From Amoebophrya sp. A120 (taxonomy: Eukaryota; Sar; Dinophyceae; Syndiniales; Amoebophryaceae), in NCBI GenBank assembly GCA_905178155.1, contig CAJINV010000012.1, positions 2,581,407-2,645,406 of the forward strand: a stretch of 64,000 bases of DNA, given 5' to 3'. Under the pieces are notes generated by a model. The model did no database searches. It was not told the origin of the DNA and was given only the letters and a program-made list of their open reading frames with translations. The first letter of the stretch is position 1; each line of letters starts with the position of its first letter. The translations under genes were made by a program, and so were the position numbers. This document shows positions 12,812 to 23,306 of this stretch, piece after piece.

Positions 12812-13303
12812 TCAAGAACGGTGCCGATCCTTGTGGTAGAGGTAGTTGCGCGGGAGCCTAAAGAATTTCTCAATCTCTCCATCTAAAGGACTACTTCGAG
12901 TTCGAGTGTTTTTCGCCCGGGCATGGGTATTTAAGCTGCTCTCCCGAAGAATTATGATACAGTCACAGCTGGGATGGAGAGCGATCGACGTCAGCATTTC
13001 TCGTCGAATGACCGATGAGAACGACGTGCCTACTTACAGTCGGGAGAGCCCCTCCAAGGATCTGTTGTTTATCCAGGTCACCGAAACGAAAAAGAAAATT
13101 TTCCCTCCAGACGAAAGCAGGAAGCTCAAACGACAAGTCGCGCACGAAACGACAAAGCCGGAAAAGAGGACGACGGTGGCGCGCATCCAGCACGTTGCAA
13201 CGCCGATGATGTCGGGTTCTTCGTTCTTTCCCGGCGCCGCTGCAAAAATATTGCAAATACCAACCACAAAGACGCGAGTACGAATGCGAATGCGATCGTG
13301 CTA
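12812..13303 (-). CDS. possible small spliced gene, unknown function
   Basis: A consensus 5' splice site (GTAAGT, minus strand, next to 13038) is followed by a pyrimidine-rich CCTTTAG acceptor at 12883. The exon after it reads EIEKFFRLPRNYLYHK and stops at 12812. A further acceptor-like CAG at 13062-13064 would define a short middle exon (DPWRGSPDY) in the same frame. The sense and frame upstream of that are unclear. I recognise no family. The case rests on splice signals and frame continuity only, so this could be chance. Confidence 0.25.
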
Positions 13304-13533
13304 AAATAAAGGACGTTTGTTTGTATTTGTTTCTATAGCGATGAACAGCTGTTTCCTGTAGCGATGTCAGGCGGACCGGGACCAAAAAATATGTTCAGAT
13401 TTTTCATACGTAGCTTTTCGCACCTGCAACGTTTGGCGTGCGCGACGACTACAGCGCCCTAGTGCTGTCGTCGGAGAGATGAAGTCATCTCAGCGGCATA
13501 ATTAATATGATCATCCATCGTTTATTTATTCGT

Positions 13534-15905
13534 CAGAAGTAGTTTCCGTGTACTTTCGTGTAGTGCAGGTACATCAGTGCACCCACCTCGAGCAGCGAGG
13601 GTATTATGCAGAAGACGAATAGAATGTACCAAAAGTAGTCAAAGTGGCTGTCTTATCCAAGAAAAAAACATTGTAGGTGTAACTTTTTTGGAGGAACAGC
13701 ATTACAAATTTGTCGGGCATGACAGCAAAAACCTGTCATGCGAAAATAGTACGTGAAAACGCCGTTTAGTGGACCCTACGATGCATGCCAAGCATGACAG
13801 ACGCAATCGTCTTGCATGTTAAGCATCACAAATTTACACTAACAACGTTTTTTTCTTGGATATGTCTCCATTCAATCCAAACACCATGATGCTCACCACC
13901 CCGGAAAAGTGCAATATGGAAGTGTCAGGTTTGAAATCGTCAAAGTTGAAATAGTTTGTAATGCATAAAATGCATGACCCGAGGCACGTGTGTTGCAGAG
14001 CAGGCAAGTGAGGCCGATTGTAAGCCTGTTTGGGGTTACAGCTCGAGCTGCTAAAGTAACATGAGAAAATCGCTCCTCTTTGCCTAAACAGCATGACAAA
14101 GTGGATTTAGGGACCACCGAAATTTGTCTTGCGCCACTTGGAAACTGGGTTCCAACTGGCATCCATTTTATGCATGACAAATTATTTCAACTTTGTCGAT
14201 TTCAACTCTGACACATCCATATGCAACAGCGTCTGGATAAAGGAGTGCCGGTTAAGGAGGACAGTCAAATATGCATTGCAAAAGGAAAATAACTGTGGCC
14301 CTCGTACTAATTGCAGTCATGCGTGATGATTCTAACTTTCTACCTGATCTAGCATGACAATAAACTCCATTTTTGTATTGGTTCTGGAGAAAATTTGTTC
14401 TACTTGTAATGCAATTTATACTACGCACGATCTTCAGTTTGCAATGCATATTGACCCGACCAAAACCATACTGCTGACTTCGAAGAGGCCACTATCCTGT
14501 GCAAAAGTATCGTACTCGTACAAATTGCTATCATGCATCACAAATATCCCTTTTTAGATGAATCAGCATTACAAATTCCGTTTTTCCTTTTGAAAAAATT
14601 TGTGATGCAATTACTTATACATTATGTTAATGCGAAAAAAGAGGTAGACAGAGGGTAAACAAGAGGTGGCCGAGAGGTCAAAAAGAGGTCAAAAGAGGTA
14701 AAAAAGAGGTCGACAGAGGTGGAGAGGTGGCGCGGGACCCCTTTCGAGAGGGTCGGCGAGAGGGTGCGCGAGTATAGCCCGCCGAAGGCCCCACCTTAAG
14801 GCGGCGCCTAAGTGCCTCAGAGGGTGCAGAGAGGTCAAAAAGAGGGGGCGCGAGAGGTCGACAGAGGTCGAGAGAGGTGGCGCGAATAAGGGGCGACCTC
14901 TCGCGGACCCTCTTGGCCACCTCTCGGCCACCTCTGTCGACCTCTGCCCGCGAGTATAGCCGGATTATTAGCGGGGACCCCCAAAAGAGGTAAAAAAGAG
15001 GGTCTGCGAGAGGTCTGCGAGAGGGTAAAAGCACAAAGTGGCGGGCGCGAATCCGCATGGTACTGCCCATATTTGGCATTGCCGGCCATTCGCGGACTTG
15101 TTTTGTTCGGCGTCTGTCCCCGCCACCCTCGCTCTCGCGCACCCTCTCGCGCCACCCTCTCGCGCCACCCTCTCGCGTCACCCTCTCGCGCCACCCTCTC
15201 GCGCCACCCTCTCGCGCCACCCTCTCGCGCCACCCTCTCGCGCTACCCTCTCGCGCCACCCTCTCGCGCTACCCCCTCCCGCCAGGCGGCTTCTGTTCGC
15301 CCCCGGCGTTCTTTGCAGCTGCTCCCTGCGCAGAGCGCCCGCAGGCGCGGGAAGCGCGCAAGTGGTCCAGCGGGTTGGCGCGGCGCAAACCGGCGGCACG
15401 AAAGCAGTGTGCTTCGTTGTGCATAGGCACGTGGGGATGTGGTCCGATCGGCAAACAGTCTTGCCCCGGCCCAACAGCCTTGCGCTCCGGCGGCAGCCGG
15501 AGCATGGCTGGTTCATACTAGTGCGATACTTTTGCAATGCATAGCCACATATGATCGCCAATACGAGGGCGGCCTGGAACTCCGCATCAAAGGAGGCATA
15601 ATCGTCGGTGTACACGTTGCGGCTCGCCTTCGGATATGAAATAATGCAAAAGCATCGTACTAGTATAAATCGCATGACAAATTCCCTCAGCATGAAAAAT
15701 GAAATTTGTAATGCGGATTTAGGTTAGGAGGGAGATTTGTAATGCATGATTGCGAATTATACTACGAGTACGATACTTTTGCACAGGATATCGGAAGCGC
15801 GGTGAGAACGTAGGGGGCCCGGTCCTGCAGCAGCGTGATGCAAAAAATCAGCTGGGCGGATGTGGTGAGAAAACGCGTCGGAATCACGATGTCTGAGACA
15901 TACAT
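13534..15905 (-). CDS. TMEM107: TMEM107-like ciliary transition-zone membrane protein
   Basis: TMEM107 is a four-helix membrane protein of the ciliary transition zone (MKS module) that gates protein entry into cilia. Six exons are spliced, at about 15791-15905, 15544-15634, 14452-14492, 14222-14268, 13863-13914 and 13534-13653. Removing the five intervening elements gives IPTRFLTTSAQLIFCITL, then AALVLAIICGLFEVSSM, then LNRHSFIQTLLHFSGVV, then FDYFWYILFVFCIIP, and a short tail ending in GNYF. Spacing and hydrophobic pattern follow human TMEM107 almost residue for residue through the last three helices. The start at 15905 gives a protein of about 150 residues, close to the family length. Introns are families A, A (the 1.05-kb composite), A (degenerate), L and D. 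Its presence implies a flagellated stage in the life cycle. Confidence 0.85.
13654..13862. mobile_element. introner, family D
   Basis: Body TATCCAAGAAAAAAACATTG...GTTTTTTTCTTGGATA with target duplication TGTCT. Removal joins GLNGDSHFDYFWY in TMEM107. Confidence 0.9.
13915..14221. mobile_element. introner, family L
   Basis: TIRs TATGGAAGTGTCAGGTTTGA and TTTCAACTCTGACACATCCATA (written in pieces: ends GACACATCCATA); target duplication TGCAA. This is the only member of its family in the window. Removal restores TLLHFSGVV in TMEM107. Confidence 0.85.
14269..14451. mobile_element. introner, family A, degenerate
   Basis: Ends TATGCATTGCAAAAGGAAAA and CAGTTTGCAATGCATAT; the flanking duplication is no longer visible. 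Removal joins MVLVGSLTVLLN in TMEM107 with no length change relative to the human protein. Confidence 0.75.
14493..15543. mobile_element. long composite introner, family A ends with ~0.9-kb cargo (1051 bp)
   Basis: The left end TATCCTGTGCAAAAGTATCG and the right end GCGATACTTTTGCAATGCATA are family-A TIRs; the target duplication is GCCAC. Normal family-A interior (GCATTACAAATTCC, TTTGTGATGC) occupies the first 130 bp. The cargo includes GAGGT-rich tracts (14640-15030), a 13-bp tandem repeat ACCCTCTCGCGCC (15135-15275, about 11 copies) and a GC-rich segment ending in a GCTCCGG/CCGGAGC hairpin. The same cargo in the same relative order fills the element at 56477-57565. Removal joins AIICGLFEVSS in TMEM107, so it is still spliced. 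No transposase-like frame is recognised. Confidence 0.9.
15635..15790. mobile_element. introner, family A
   Basis: Body TATGAAATAATGCAAAAGCA...GATACTTTTGCACAGGATA with target duplication TCGGA. Removal joins TALPKASRNVY in TMEM107. Confidence 0.9.
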
Positions 15906-16482
15906 TTTCAATCTCTCCACTGAAGTTTGGTCTTTGGTATTCTTGAAGTTTGTTGACGAGTTTCTTCCTTTAATACTTCACTTCTGTAGCCTTCTTGTGC
16001 TGTGATGTGATGAGTCCTCATCACGCACTTATCGGTGCAAGATAGAGTGAAGACGAGCAGTGAAATATGATCGCGAAGTACAACCGCCCGCAGGCGGAGG
16101 TGATGACCTTCATCGTCGAATGAAGTAGTTGTAGGGCACAACTCCTACACGCAGCGCAATGTTGCAGGAGCAACTACATCGATGATTCTTACATAGTTGA
16201 CCCCGACACCACCACGCGTTGGCGTTCTGCTTGTGGAGCTGCCGACGTTGAGATCAAAATGTAAATCATGTGGTCACGTGATTGTACAACCATAAACAAG
16301 ATCGTGTCCTCACACTCAACGTGTTCTTTTCATCTGCTCTCGAGAGTTCTACAGCTGGTGGTCCACCACAGGATACTTACTAAATTGTAGAAGGAGGTGT
16401 TTAAGATTAAGACGCACGGCGTCTGAGCGGTATAGGCTGGTCGTCCTGGCCTGTAGCAGCGCAATATGCTGAAAATAGTGCA
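15906..16482. other. intergenic, nothing recognised
   Basis: This is upstream sequence of TMEM107. I see no gene, inverted repeat or RNA gene in it. A promoter would be expected here on the minus strand, but I cannot point to a motif. Confidence 0.45.
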
Positions 16483-16743
16483 TCAAAATCGATGCCCATA
16501 AGCAGTCACCAATGTGATCATTCGGCTTCCTCCGTGATGGCTCTCCTCCTCAGGGATGAAGGCTGGAACAAAGATGAAGCGGTCCCTCCACCTGAGTAGA
16601 AACATCAAATCTGTTTCTGAATAATGCCTCTTGCCTTTCATTTTGCAGAAAACCTCCGAAGAGAAATTCTTGTACAAAATCGAGCTCATCGTTCCCGGTT
16701 GGTCATCTCGACCTTGGTGAAGTAGTCGCTGTTTCCTGTTCAT
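16483..16743 (-). CDS. hypothetical small protein (86 aa)
   Basis: This is an uninterrupted frame from ATG at 16743 with balanced composition (for example FLLRWRDRFIFVPAF and PEEESHHGG). It contains a possible GT...CTACTCAG intron inside, so the real product could differ. No domain is recognised. It sits between TMEM107 and the 485-bp inverted-repeat element on the same strand as the neighbouring genes. Confidence 0.25.
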   Translation of the reverse strand: MNRKQRLLHQGRDDQPGTMSSILYKNFSSEVFCKMKGKRHYSETDLMFLLRWRDRFIFVPAFIPEEESHHGGSRMITLVTAYGHRF

Positions 16744-16931
16744 TCTTGATGAAAACGCATGCCTACTCGTCTTCCGTAGCAGCTACTCGGTAGATTTTTA
16801 GGACTAAATGGGAGATGTTTTCGAGACTGCAAGGTAACAAAGCGGAGCCGGGGGAGGTATCAGCGTCCTCACCACTATGCACTCATACGGAGTTCCACAA
16901 AAGTTTCTTCGAAATTTCTAATAGATAGATA

Positions 16932-17416
16932 GAACAAGGTAACAAGGAACCTAGACGTGACCGGGGGGGTCACGTCCGTCCGGCCGGCCGGACGGACGGC
17001 ACGTGACCGGGGGTCGGTCGTGGCGCTAGGAGGTGGTGGCCACTGCGGACCGCGCGCCCGGGCAACTAAAAAAAAAAAAAAAAAGTCATGAGCTCGGCAC
17101 TTCACTGAAGCGCTGCCTCTCTTCGTCACGCTCCGCCCCCGGTCACGAGGCCGGGGGCTGTCAGCTAGCTCGGGCGCCCAACTAAAAAAAAAAGGTCATG
17201 AGTTCGGTCTTTCACGGAAAAAGGCACGACTCTTGCGCCTGGTCCGCCGTCGGTGACGCGGCCGGGGGCTTCTAGCTACCGAGGGCCACAGTTGCTGCGG
17301 CATTCAGCGCCGAACTCGCCCCGAGGCCGGATCACCCCCGGTCACGTGCCGTCCGTCCGGCCGGACGGACGGACGTGACCCCCCCGGTCACGTCTACGTT
17401 CCTTGTTACCCTGTTC
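16932..17416. mobile_element. 485-bp element with ~85-bp terminal inverted repeats (MITE-like)
   Basis: The left end GAACAAGGTAACAAGGAAC and the matching right end are near-perfect inverted repeats. They continue inward through GACGTGACCGGGGGGGTCAC and a GTCCGTCCGGCCGGCCGGAC palindrome. The interior holds two diverged copies of a roughly 100-bp segment (CCCGGGC...AACTAAAAAA...GTCATGAG...CGG...TTCAC) at about 17055-17150 and 17165-17275. No transposase frame is present, so it would be non-autonomous. It differs from all the introner families: it lacks the TAT...ATA ends and the TTTGTCATGC core, and it lies outside a gene. I cannot define a clear target duplication. Confidence 0.8.
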
Positions 17417-17466
17417 ATACAGAGCTCGTGTTTTGAAGATGTCCTATTTACAACTCTGCACATCAA

Positions 17467-20400
17467 TCACCTTGGAATCTGCACAAAGTGGCAGCAGCAG
17501 CAGTTGGATTGCCAGAAACCGAACAAGAAGTTGCTGTCCGCTCGGAGCTCGATCCGCATCCACTTTTGAAAGCTGTCCGCGGTCCGGTAGACCGTGATCC
17601 ACTGCTGGATGTCGCTCCATTCGCCGTACAATACGCCCAGCTCCGAGTCGATCATCCGAAACCTTTCCGCCGGGTACTTGGGCACGACGGCGGCCAGGTG
17701 GCCCGCGACGGTGCCGTCGGAGTAAAACCTCGTGCCGAATAGAAACTCATCCTGTGCAAAAGCATCGCAGCTCTCGTATAAATTGCAGTCATGTATGTTG
17801 ATATCTTTGCCACCCTGAGCCCGCATTACAAATTCCGCTTTCGTTCTTGCCAAAATTGGTATATGCAATCCATCCTACTAGTACGATACCGATAAAGTTT
17901 CGCGATGCATAAAAGTGGTTGGGAAACAGTTTCGCGTCGTGGCGGCTGGCGGAAGCGAGGGTCGTGGTGTGCTGTTCTCGCGAAGAAGTGGTGGCACCGC
18001 GGCAACTTTGTGAAGTAGATGTCGACGCATTTTTAGAAGTAGTAGCTGTTGGAGGACCACAAAGCAGGAAAGACCGGTTTTTACTTCGAGGAACTATCCC
18101 CGAAAAACGGTAAGCCGCCTTGACAAACTCCAAGTGCTGATGCTTCAGGTACTCGGCTTTTGCGGTTTCTCTTTCTTGTTCCTCGTGCTCTTCTCTCGTC
18201 GCGACAGGATGGGGATTGAAGGTGGGCATCATCATCATGTGGGCCATACATAAGGCCTCGATGTCCGGGAGTCGGGTCGTGAAAATTCGGGCCGCGAGAA
18301 AAGGCAACAGCTGCTCGTCGGCCTCCACGTTGATGTGTTGGCTATCATCCTCCTCATTTTTGCCTTTCACGCGAATCAGAAACTGCAGGGACGGGTCCTT
18401 CGGGAACCCCATGAGAAGCGCTGTCGCAGCCACGTTTCTCCATCTTTCCATTTGGAAGGAATCAAAGCTCTGTGGCGAACTGGCCCGCAGGGACCATTTG
18501 TAAGAAGGGAGGAGAAATTTTGTACAGGAAGATGAATTCCTTGCGGGAGCACGACCTTGGCGCGCTGGGTGATCCTCACGACCACGAGGACCAGTTATTG
18601 CAGTTGTGCCGATCATGTTGTCGTAGTTGTTCACCACGGTGGAGCCATCGTTGCAGATTTGTTCGCCAGCGGGTGCACCACCTTCTCCCCCACCGCGGCG
18701 GGCGCGAAAGTGCAACACAGCAATGACGTCCGTGACTGCGAGTAGGTACGCTTGCTCGGACGTGTTGCAGACGAGCTGCTGGGCGCAGAGTCTGGGTACG
18801 AATTGGTTAAACGCAGACGGCAACATCATGTCGCGCAACAGCGCGAGAAGAGACTGGAGGAAGGTTTGGCATCTTGGCGAGTGTTCAGAATTTCCGTGCT
18901 TGGCCTGTTCATCATTGCTACGTTCTTCTACTGGCTCAACAAGTTCATCAGGACCACATGCCGCACTTGTTTCCACGTCCAGAAGGCCGTCGCATGGCCC
19001 AAGCGCATGGGTCCTCCTCAGCGCCCCCTGCAAGTCATCAAATAGAAAAGCAGCGGAAATAGAGAGTTGACTACACAGCTGGCGCACGAGGTGCACACCA
19101 CGCCGGCCGCCCGGTCGGCTTTGTACTAGGTCAGCAACATCTTCCTCCTGCTGCAGGGGGTAGTTGATTGACGAATGCTGCACATGATTAGTTCCTGGCT
19201 CCTTTTCTGCTCGGTCTCCTTCCGAAGCCGCAGCTGCCACGGCGGCGAACAGGGAAAAGTCGGCTTTCGTATCCAAGAAAAAAACTGTGTTAGTGTAACT
19301 TTCTTTGGTTGACAGCATCACAAATTTGCCCTACATTGTCATGCGTGGATTGTAAGGGAAAACACACAGGGAAAGAGGACTTCATGGCTGTCTGGCATGA
19401 CAGGCGTAACTCTATTGCATGTTCTGCATTACAGAGTTACACTTACACAGTGTTTTTCTTACATATTTCGCCCAGGAAGTGCACAAGAGCCAGTCGTCGT
19501 CGTCGGAGGTGGCGCGGGCGGCTGGGCCGGAGGTTTTCTCATGGTCTTCATCCCAGTAACTGTAACAAGTCGAAGCTATCGTACTTTTTTGCGCCGTTGT
19601 ACCACCTGCAACTACATTATAATTCGAGGTCGCTTGCGTTGCAGTTCGCGCTGCCGGGAGAAACACGGGCGTGGGAGGAGGTGCTTGAAGGGCAACACCA
19701 ACTAGTTGTACTGCAACTGCACCTTCATGATTGCCTGTCGAGCAAGTCGTTGGTCCGGGAGGTGCAGATATCGCTGTTGCGTGATTTTCCACATCATGCT
19801 GCCCCTGTTCTTGCGCAGCCATCTTCGCATGAATCAGAAGCTGGTGTCTCCTGCGTTCAACGGTAAGATTGTGGTCCATCAGACACGCGTCCGTGGTGCG
19901 CAGAAAGTCCGCACACCAGACAAGACTGCGCGTCACATCTTCCAGAGCGAGCGACAGACTTACTGCATTCTTTTTCGGTGCTGGATTAAACTGCTTATCC
20001 TGCGACCACTGCGTCATCTTCTTGTTGTTCGCATTGGCAGCATGGTGCTTGTTGTGGTGATACCAAAACAGGGTTTTGTAGTACACCCTCCAGGACCTGT
20101 ACAGGCTCAAATAGACGTTGATCCGCCGGAATTCCGTGTCATCCTGGTCAATGTCAGAATACTCGCCACGAGAACCTCGAGAGGGAAGTAGACCGTGTGT
20201 TGCGCCGTTGTTCGCGAGTAAAAACGCGGCTTCCCTGCGTGTGTTAGTTGGGAAGTGCCGCTGGTAGGGGTTCTTTTTCAGTGAAATTATGTGGGTCCTC
20301 TGCGACTGCTGCAGCGACGATGGCGCGGAGAGAACTGCTCCTGCTGCACCAGAGCCACCACTAGAGGACGTACCAGGCCCAACTCCATTTTGCGCCATCA

Positions 20401-21652
20401 TCGAAAGAACGGGTGGTGCAAACAACGCGATGTGCTCTGGGTGAAGGTGAAAGTGTTGGTACTGTCTCATGTGGCGAACGTGTTGCTTGCTCTGCGTCAT
20501 CTCCTCTTGCAGGACGGCACAGGGAGGAAAGACGTTTTGCTTCGGAAAAGTAAACTCCTCGAGGGCGTCGCTCCCACCACACGAACTCATCAACCGCTCG
20601 AAGTGATCGCGCAGAAACAACTCGCGCCAAAACTCGCCCACGGCAAGCTGGGACGCGAAAGTTGTACTATTGGAGTAGGAATTCATTCCCGATCCCGCGC
20701 TTCCTCCTGCACAACTTTGATGCTGGCCCGTCGCGGGGACCGCTCCACAAGCACCAGCGAGTTTGTGGTCTTCACGTTCTTCCTCTTGTTGCCCAAAAAT
20801 CGCCTGGTGCCACTCTTTACACACTAACGAGCACGTCCGCACGATGTCTGCCCCCGAGAGAAACTGGAAGCACAAGTGCCAAATCTCCAACGGAATGAAC
20901 GGATCATCTTCAATGCCGGCCTCAAGAATGACGCCGGCGTTGTTTTTCGAAAGCTTGTTCTGCGCCGTTTTGGGTCCACCCACCTGCCGTGTTGTATTGT
21001 CTAGTACACTGCTGCTGGAGTTAATATTTCCATCCCCCACTTCTGTCTCAACCTTTTGCGTGAACCTTTCCAGATCGCGGTTCAATGACTCCAGCCGATT
21101 ACCGGTGGTCGCACTAGTCCGCTGGAATTTCTGCAGGCCCGACTGCGCGGCCAGGAGCCAGTCCGGCAGCTGCGACTTCGAACTTCCTTTTGTTAATGGT
21201 ACATCAGGTGCAGCGGTTTTCGGTTTGCTCGCACCAGCTTCGACATTTTCTACATCTGAAAGGGATGACGCGGGTGCTGTTTGGACACGTTCTTCTTCGA
21301 CGACTTCCCCGCCCGGTGAATCATGTACGGGTGCTGTTGGAGGTGTGTTCAGTACAGCAACCTCTGCGGCTATGTTGACTGGTGCTTGATGTTCCAGTTT
21401 ATTTTCGGAGCTGTGACCTTCTTGGCGTACTGGTACTTCTACCTGTAGTTCTTCATCAGCACCTTCTTGGCCTTGCTTCCCGTCTTCGCAGCTGTCAGCA
21501 GCTGCATTAGCATTGCCATTCTTGTCCCCGGAAAATGTCAGGCTATCCTTCAGAAGTTCCTCCTCTGCCACCGATGTTGACGTCGAAAGGCCAGAATCTG
21601 TTGCCTCTATCCCCGCAGATGAGGACGCCATGGTCGGCGGGACCACTGTCAT
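17467..21652 (-). CDS. F-box protein, probable SCF substrate receptor
   Basis: F-box proteins link substrates to SKP1-CUL1 ubiquitin ligases. The F-box is at residues about 253-290 of the first exon (PLEIWHLCFQFLSGADIVRT, followed by a CSLVCKEWHQA stretch), a good match to the LP-x-E-x(4)-I-x(2)-FL...VC-x-xW pattern. It is followed by VGEFWRELFLRDHF. Exons are about 19466-21652, 17912-19269 and 17467-17747. Removing the family-D element restores SWAKADFSLFAA in frame; a family-A element separates the last exon, which reads YGEWSDIQQWITVY and carries the stop. The middle and C-terminal parts lack WD40 or LRR repeats that I can recognise, so the substrate-binding type is unknown. The first 240 residues are acidic and disordered; Met-8 (21631) is an equally plausible start. 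Confidence 0.75.
17748..17911. mobile_element. introner, family A, diverged
   Basis: Left end TCATCCTGTGCAAAAGCATC; the right end is a diverged complement ending GCGATGCATA. It separates the last exon of the F-box gene. Confidence 0.75.
19270..19465. mobile_element. introner, family D
   Basis: Body TATCCAAGAAAAAAACTGTG...CAGTGTTTTTCTTACATA with target duplication TTTCG. Removal joins SWAKADFSLF in the F-box protein. Confidence 0.9.
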
Positions 21653-21992
21653 TATTACGTCGTTGTTGTATCTGCTGTCGGTACTAGTATCGGCACACCC
21701 TCTTCTTCTTCTTGTATTGTTGTGATTCGGGACGAAGGCACGTTACCGATGAAACAAAATGCCGTATAGCAGATGCAGAAGAATATGTTCTTGCACCATA
21801 AGAAGCTTATTGTTATTCAGCAACGAGTCTAAGAGCACCGATAAGATAGGGGTAGTAGAACATGAGCAACAGATAGATACTTACGAGAAAATAATTGAAA
21901 TTGTGTGCCGCCACGATCGCAATAGAAAGAAAGGCACGTCAGTACTCAACACAGTTTGAAGAATACGGAACCAGGAGAACAACACGACCATA

Positions 21993-22127
21993 TTAACACG
22001 CCTGCCCCTGCACTAACAAAAGACCTCCCACTGCTCCGGCAACAACAGCAAATAGGGCGGGGGCCGGTCCGGGAGGTCGCAGGTTGATCATAAACAGAAG
22101 AGCAGCGCGTTTTTTTTTCAGGTTCAT
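21993..22127 (-). CDS. possible 44-aa membrane peptide or last exon of a small membrane protein
   Basis: This short frame starts at ATG 22127 and stops at 21993. It reads a basic start (MNLKKKRA), then LRPPGPAPALF and a Gly/Ala/Val-rich hydrophobic stretch (VVAGAVGGLLLVQG) that could cross a membrane. It may be the final exon of a gene whose other exons lie at 22240-22510, where another frame reads KVSISLNRHQGDNINVN and a TTTTAG acceptor precedes IYAYFIAHAALLSAF. No family is recognised and the splice pattern is a guess. Confidence 0.25.
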   Translation of the reverse strand: MNLKKKRAALLFMINLRPPGPAPALFAVVAGAVGGLLLVQGQAC

Positions 22128-23306
22128 TATTTCTCCCACTTCCAAATCGCATTGATACGAAATTTACATAAGTAGTCGACGTTGTGACCAACATTAGCAA
22201 TTCATTCAAGTTCTTTCCTACTTCCTACCGCAAGCAAAAAAACTACCTGACTGGCAGTAGAGGAGGACGATTGGAATGCACTTAGAAGCGCCGCGTGCGC
22301 GATGAAATACGCGTAAATAGTGGAGGTCCTCGTCCCCAAACCGATCCTAAAATGCCGCTCTGTTCCAGCATGAGCTTTGGATCACTTTGAATCCGCCACC
22401 CCAGCTGAAGATTGACATTGATGTTATCGCCTTGATGACGATTCAGGCTGATACTGACTTTGTTGGGCCTAATATTTTTCGAGAAAGCGAAAGAAATACC
22501 GGCTTCGAAAAAAAGCAGTACATAATCTTTTTACGTAGCTGTTCTATAGTTCAATTGTAATCTATCTCTCGAATCACTTCTGCTTCTTACGGTACCAGTA
22601 GCAGGATTACAGATCGTTGTACTGTACGTAGTTATAAAAAAATCACTTCTTTGATTTCGAGCTTCATGCGTAGTTTGCTATAGTTTGGGTTCTTTGTAAT
22701 TTGAAATATGAGCAATTTTGAGAGGTTTTTTCATCATTCGCGCAAACCGTTCTGACGAATGGTTTCAATTTATTCTTGACTTGTCAACAAAATTTGAAAA
22801 TAAGTGCTGGTCCTACTACGTGTAAAAGCAGGCGCTAAAAAAAATCATGTGGCCGCTTCTTGTTGTTTCACTAGTACCAGCAGCACGAAAACAACCGTGG
22901 TAAGAGTTGTTGTTCTCCTGGTCTTGGATAAGATAGACTCAACGAGGAACACCTCGCTCGTCCACGACCGGCAGCTCCCCATACCCCGAAACCAATTCTT
23001 TGTGGGACCTCCCCCACAGAAAAAAAATCGTGATGGAACTACGGAGGAGCAAGCAGCGCCGTGGACGAGCTACGTATTTCATCATAGTTATTTCGTTTTG
23101 TTCGCAAGGAGGTTGGTGTTGTTCGCAAGTGAAGACAGTTCGTCTGGCTGCAGTAGTTAGCGAAAATCGTGATCGTTCGCCACTTCTACTTTAACTGCCA
23201 CCGTCGGCGGGAGAAGAAACTGCTAGGTCGTGTGGGACGCGGTGTTAGCCAAGGTCGTGTTTGTAGTCGAAGAAGTTGCGAAAAATTACATTTCAGTACT
23301 TAATGC
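22128..23306. other. mostly unassigned; possible exons near 22250-22510
   Basis: On the minus strand the interval 22375-22510 reads like protein (SLNRHQGDNINVNLQLGW). It is followed by a TTTTAG acceptor-like site and a hydrophobic frame down to 22240 that ends at a CAG/GTAGTT donor-like site. These could belong to an unannotated small membrane protein together with 21993-22127. The rest (22520-23306) is AT-rich with no supported gene; an open plus-strand frame at 22804-23160 has no protein-like features. Confidence 0.25.

Noticed and set aside
14678-15259. 193-codon frame over the composite introner, and its 220-codon counterpart at 56718-57380
   Set aside because: The frames run through 13-bp repeats and GAGGT tracts, overlapping frames are also open, and similarity between the two copies is explained by their common origin as a mobile element. 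Both lie inside introns that must be removed.
16932-17416. Reading the GGCCGGCC palindromes as a rho-independent terminator or replication origin
   Set aside because: The palindromes are part of long terminal inverted repeats of a 485-bp unit, and the genome is eukaryotic.
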